DNA of 64,000 nucleotides from an uncultured Fusobacteriaceae bacterium (GTDB lineage: Bacteria > Fusobacteriota > Fusobacteriia > Fusobacteriales > Fusobacteriaceae), in contig CAMTIW010000001.1 in assembly GCA_947072665.1 (NCBI GenBank), positions 1 to 64,000 on the forward strand, written 5' to 3'. The notes beneath the pieces are model-generated. The model was not told the origin of the DNA. It saw nothing but the letters and a program-made list of their open reading frames with translations, and ran no database searches. The position numbers and the translations under genes are program-made. Shown in pieces: positions 63,795-64,000 of this stretch; position 1 is the first letter of the stretch, and the number at the start of each line of letters is the position of its first letter.

Positions 63795-64000
63795 ATAACG
63801 CTAAAATAGGTCGTTTCATCGTCTAAATATAGCTTAAAATATAATTTGTATTGTGATATAACAAGAAAAAAAGCACTTTTTTTTTTACCTATGTTATTTT
63901 TTTACTTTTTTATCGTCTAGTTTTATACTTTTGGGTATTTTTTATTAACAAAATAATTTTATTTTTTATTTTATTTTTATTTTTTTTACTATTTTCCACA

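Overview
The window is a very A+T-rich stretch of a diderm (outer-membrane) anaerobe, most likely a member of the Fusobacteriota (Fusobacterium or Cetobacterium type). This is inferred from the combination of kdsB (KDO, hence LPS), a FomA-like beta-barrel porin with a cleavable signal peptide, minCDE, a leucine dehydrogenase/ptb/buk set typical of amino-acid fermenters, and PTS sugar transport. Nearly every gene is on the minus strand; the exceptions are a CAP-domain protein (13330), an AlbA_2/ATPase gene (17521) with a GH13 remnant behind it, and two small genes at 60390-60869. No rRNA, tRNA, CRISPR array, intact IS element or prophage was seen.

Layout. 0-8.4 kb: aquaporin, then a glycogen/maltodextrin module in two minus-strand transcription units (PTS EIICB plus an EEP-fold hydrolase; malQ - TrmB regulator - glgP) whose promoters are followed by near-identical 22-bp operator-like sites. 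8.5-12.3 kb: a TPP-riboswitch-controlled thiamine uptake unit (thiB, thiP) whose third gene is a BMP-family binding protein and which has no ATPase gene. 12.3-15.3 kb: isochorismatase-like hydrolase, truncated GNAT, CAP protein, threonine aldolase, small Spy-like secreted protein. 15.3-17.4 kb: DUF134 regulator, two NifX/NafY-like proteins and a ferredoxin-containing P-loop ATPase that is frameshifted near its 3' end. 17.5-19.4 kb: AlbA_2/ATPase gene followed by the C-terminal remnant of a GH13 glucosidase. 19.4-28.95 kb: rapZ, uvrC, GAF/PP2C phosphatase, nucleoside ABC transporter, minCDE. 29-35.6 kb: secG, rarA, hisS, aspS, an independently promoted structured ncRNA (6S RNA candidate) and argS. 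35.7-42.8 kb: kdsB, a SpoIID/LytB lipoprotein whose domain order looks circularly permuted, uvrA, ruvA, phoH-like. 42.8-53.6 kb: tex, a sensor-kinase-like protein without an obvious H-box, ileS, lspA, glyQ, glyS. 53.8-60.1 kb: DUF2325 protein, leucine dehydrogenase-ptb-buk, mnmA, LysE-type exporter, udk. 60.3-64 kb: two small unknown genes, ptsG and the porin.

How the genes work together: glucose and maltose enter through the two PTS permeases, maltodextrin/glycogen is disproportionated by MalQ and phosphorolysed by GlgP; branched-chain amino acids are oxidatively deaminated by leucine dehydrogenase and the resulting acyl-CoA yields ATP through Ptb/Buk. The rest is largely housekeeping (translation, DNA repair, division-site placement, envelope). 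The most unusual items are the permuted SpoIID protein, the ATPase-less thiamine transporter unit with a BMP protein, the structured ncRNA between aspS and argS, the frameshifted Fe-S ATPase, and several large palindromes in leaders. Where a longer open frame exists, starts were chosen by Shine-Dalgarno spacing and family N-termini.
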